Shown: piece by piece, positions 61,451 through 64,000 of the stretch
Position numbering within the stretch: the stretch's first letter is position 1
Layout of the letters: every line of letters begins with the position of its first letter
NCBI GenBank assembly: GCA_022702705.1
Contig: CM040423.1
Location: forward strand, 121,949,738-122,013,737
Length of the DNA stretch: 64,000 nt
Direction of reading: 5' to 3'
Source: Papilionanthe hookeriana x Papilionanthe teres
Lineage: Eukaryota > Streptophyta > Magnoliopsida > Asparagales > Orchidaceae
Program-made: the position numbers and the translations under genes
The notes under the pieces: model-generated
Seen by the model: only the letters and a program-made list of their open reading frames with translations
Told to the model about the DNA's origin: nothing
The model's database searches: none

Positions 61451-63519
61451 AATTCACTCAAACTTAAACGTTACTTGTCTTTAAGTAACCTTTTTAATTA
61501 CATAAAATATATAACATTTGGAATGAAGTTTTAATTATTTAAGATTTCTTTTAATTTTTTGTTTTATAAAAATTTTAGAAAATCATCAACTAAATTTCAT
61601 TAATTAAGTTTAATTTTAAGAATTTAAACAATATTTAACAACCAAATCATAGCACTTCCAATTTTTCATTTATTTTTAGAATAATTGTAGTTTATCATAT
61701 TAAGGTCACATAGAATACTTACAAGAAAAAGATTTTCATGAAACATTTTTCGAGTAAAAATAATTGTACATAAAAATTAAGTTAAAAATGTAATTGGTTT
61801 TCTTTCTATAAGATAATTCAAGTGAAGCCAATTTTTTATTACGCATTTCCTCAATCTTCTCCTCACATTTCTCTTTTTTTTTTACTTTTTTCTTTTCTTT
61901 TTTTTTTCTTTTTTTTTCTTTTTTTAAAGGATATTTTTCAATCCTCCATTTTTTTTATTTGTGAGGATTACTATTTTTGAATAGCCAGTTAATGATTTTG
62001 AACTTCACTATCCTTAACTTATATTTAAAAACTTATAAATTTTTTTACTTAATAAATATGACATTATTAATAAGTATTTTTCAAAAATTATTTCAATCTT
62101 TTCTTTTTCAGGTAATAATCTTGATTCCTTAGTATTTCTAAAATACAATTTCTTTACTATAAATATAAAAATTCTTAATCTTATTATTCTTTAAGTTAAA
62201 TAATTATATTCTTAAAATCAATCAAAATTATTGCAATTTTAGTTAAGTTTACTAAATTATTTATAAATTCCAAAACAATTTTAGTAATCTTAAATAGATT
62301 TTTCATTCCTTATTTTATGTTAATTTTTTTTTAAAGAAAATATTAGTTCATTAAGGACAAATAATATTTAAATTTGAAAAATGTTTTCCTTCCCCCAAAC
62401 TTCAGCTTTAGTATATAAATGAATCATAAAATTTTTTAAAGCATGAGAGAAAGAAATTAATAGGAATTTATCTAGGTACAGTGATAATGTAGTGAGGAAA
62501 CACATATTTCTAATCCTACACATGCTTTAGTAGGAATATAACAGAAATAATTAAGCTTATATAAAAAAGTTTGCAGAGCAGGAGTTAATTTTTGGAAAAC
62601 AAAAATTATTATTTTTAATTAAAACATGCAAAATTACTAACTATTCATGAATACTAAACAATAGGCAGAAACAAAAATAAACATTTATCATAAAAAATAA
62701 AAATTGATCTATATTTCAGTCTTAAACACATAACCCAGCAGATGCTCTAAAACAATCTCAATATCAAAAGTTCATTCAAAGTTACTTAAACAAATTAACA
62801 CTAGCAAATAACAATACAAACACACTAATCACTACTAACAAACAAGAATAACTTTAAAAATCAAATTTTTTTCTCAAAATTTCAGTTTTCTTCAATGTGA
62901 ACAAAATCCATGGTGAAAATAAAAAATAACTAGTTTAGAATGTAGATCTGACCTTAGAATGAAGAAATCTAGTGATTTCAAGCTCAAAAACTTGAAAATA
63001 TGGCCTCAAATGGGATCTCAAGGGTCTCTTTTCACGAAAACCAGAGGAAAGGGAAGCTTAGGCGTCAAAAATGGCATGGGGGTGTTTAAGAAGATGAAGT
63101 TTTGGGTTCAGGCCGAACCGGCGCCTAGGCGCCAGACTCGCCTTTCCAAAAATTTGATTTAAATTTTATATTTTCCAAAAAAACTTTTCAAATTAGACTC
63201 CTAATTAATCTTATAAGAGTATTAATCCAATTTATATCCTCCAAACAATTCCACAATCAATTTAAAATGATAACTAAGATTCACATTTCAAACACAAAAT
63301 TTAACTAAACTCTTCAATTCCAATTCATAATATTCATTCCAAACTCAATGAATTCCATAACAAGACTATAACAAGGTTCATCATTCTATAAACAACACAA
63401 ACAACATAAATTCAAAGCAAATTTCAAATCCAACAACACATATTGAACAATAAAGCAAACACACACAAATTAGATAATCGACACACTAGAACTTGACTCA
63501 ATCACACTTAGAACACATA
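61451..63519 (-). other. 3' non-coding part of an Athila continuing past the window
   Basis: It starts with a PPT-like AAGTTTGAGTGAATT (minus) and the CTTAAAGACAAGTAACG motif. The conserved purine tract is at 61868-61959 (sense), 418 bases from the LTR, with GGATTGAAAAATATCC inside and the flank TTGGCTTCACTTGAATTATC. No gene is supported in 61960-63100. A perfect palindromic CGGCGCCTAGGCGCCAG-type motif is at 63118-63134. The plus-strand ORF 62959-63162 is not conserved. Confidence 0.6.
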
Positions 63520-63960
63520 AGAGATCTATTCACCACCGATCTTCAATTTCCATCTCTTTCACAATGAAGTTAGCTAGGACTACCGAGATAGAAAACCAAC
63601 GCCCTTGGAAATTCCAAAGACTTCTTTTTCATCGATCCACTTGTTCCTCGCGTACATTGCTACTTGAGTATCTTGATAGGCCGCCATATGATCAAATTGA
63701 AGTTTCATTTGTCATTCCATGTGTTCAATTTGATGATACATTTTATGCAAATGATTCCCAATGCTTTGAAGTTCCACTTCAATCTTTTCCAAATGACTAA
63801 ACAATCTCTCCATACTAACAGCAATAGAACCATTAAAATAAGTTTAAGGATCTTTAGGAGATTTGTCTCCTACCTCATTTCCATGATTTCCAATATCCAT
63901 TGCTTCCAAACGCTTCTTAACTCTTCCAAAATAGATTGCTATGGTCAAAATTAAGGTTTC
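63520..63960 (-). pseudogene. Env-like ORF, C-terminal coiled-coil remnant
   Basis: The minus strand reads MERLFSHLEKIEVELQSIG, HLHKMYHQIEHME, then MKLQFDHMAAYQDTQVAMY, a heptad-like Leu/Ile/Met pattern typical of the end of the Athila post-integrase ORF (compare MKEQFDHIGRIVMGL at about 31950). Stops lie at about 63840 and 63715. The N-terminal part is outside the window. Confidence 0.6.
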
Positions 63961-64000
63961 TATGTGATTGGGGATGAAGATAGGTCAATATATAGGTAGT

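Noticed and set aside
63564..63954. Plus-strand ORFs at the right end
   Set aside because: Antisense to the env-like coiled-coil remnant; no motif in their own frames.

Overview
This window is plant nuclear DNA made almost entirely of LTR retrotransposons. I find no intact host gene, tRNA, rRNA or CRISPR array. Two Ty3/Gypsy lineages are recognisable. Athila-type elements show a tRNA-Asp-like primer binding site, Athila gag/pol motifs and env-like 'putative plant transposon protein' ORFs. A Tat/Ogre-type element shows a second RNase H (aRH) between RNase H and integrase. The lineages indicate a flowering plant, probably a dicot; the species cannot be told. Every coding segment is broken by stops, frameshifts, deletions or inversions.

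Layout. Positions 1-14234 hold two head-to-tail, mostly non-coding copies (about 7 kb each) of one sequence. A third, more diverged copy lies inverted at 42954-49530, directly downstream of a Tat-type pol. I therefore read all three as unusually long LTRs of that Tat/Ogre-like family. Positions 14235-42953 are an Athila cluster with a readable insertion history. The oldest layer is minus-strand Athila debris (LTRs at 14235-15279, 16886-18578 and 41767-42953, with gag/PR/RT or integrase scraps). A plus-strand element (18750-40688, TSD GTTGC) inserted into it. That element has LTRs and gag but has lost pol and carries an unrecognised charged ORF. A nearly complete 13.65-kb minus-strand Athila (26874-40524, TSD GACCT) then inserted into its 3' LTR. 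The other LTR of the host element preserves the empty site at about 20445.

Positions 42954-56866 are the 3' half of the Tat/Ogre-like element, read right to left: RNase H, aRH, integrase, then a separate ORF, then tandem repeats, then the giant LTR. The separate ORF contains an AlkB-family 2-oxoglutarate/Fe(II) dioxygenase domain of the plant ALKBH9/ALKBH10 RNA-demethylase type. It is now inactive. This AlkB cargo downstream of pol is the most interesting item in the window. From 56867 to the end there are further Athila LTRs (57007-58667, 59705-61450) sharing short internal remnants. The last of these continues past the window with an env-like coiled-coil remnant.

How the parts relate. In the Athila elements, LTRs, PBS, gag, PR, RT, RNase H, IN, env-like ORF, a conserved upstream purine tract and the PPT follow in the usual order and would have made one transcript. 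In the Tat/Ogre-like element the AlkB ORF lies just after pol on the same strand. It would have been expressed from the element's transcript, possibly to remove methyl marks from the element's own RNA (inference).
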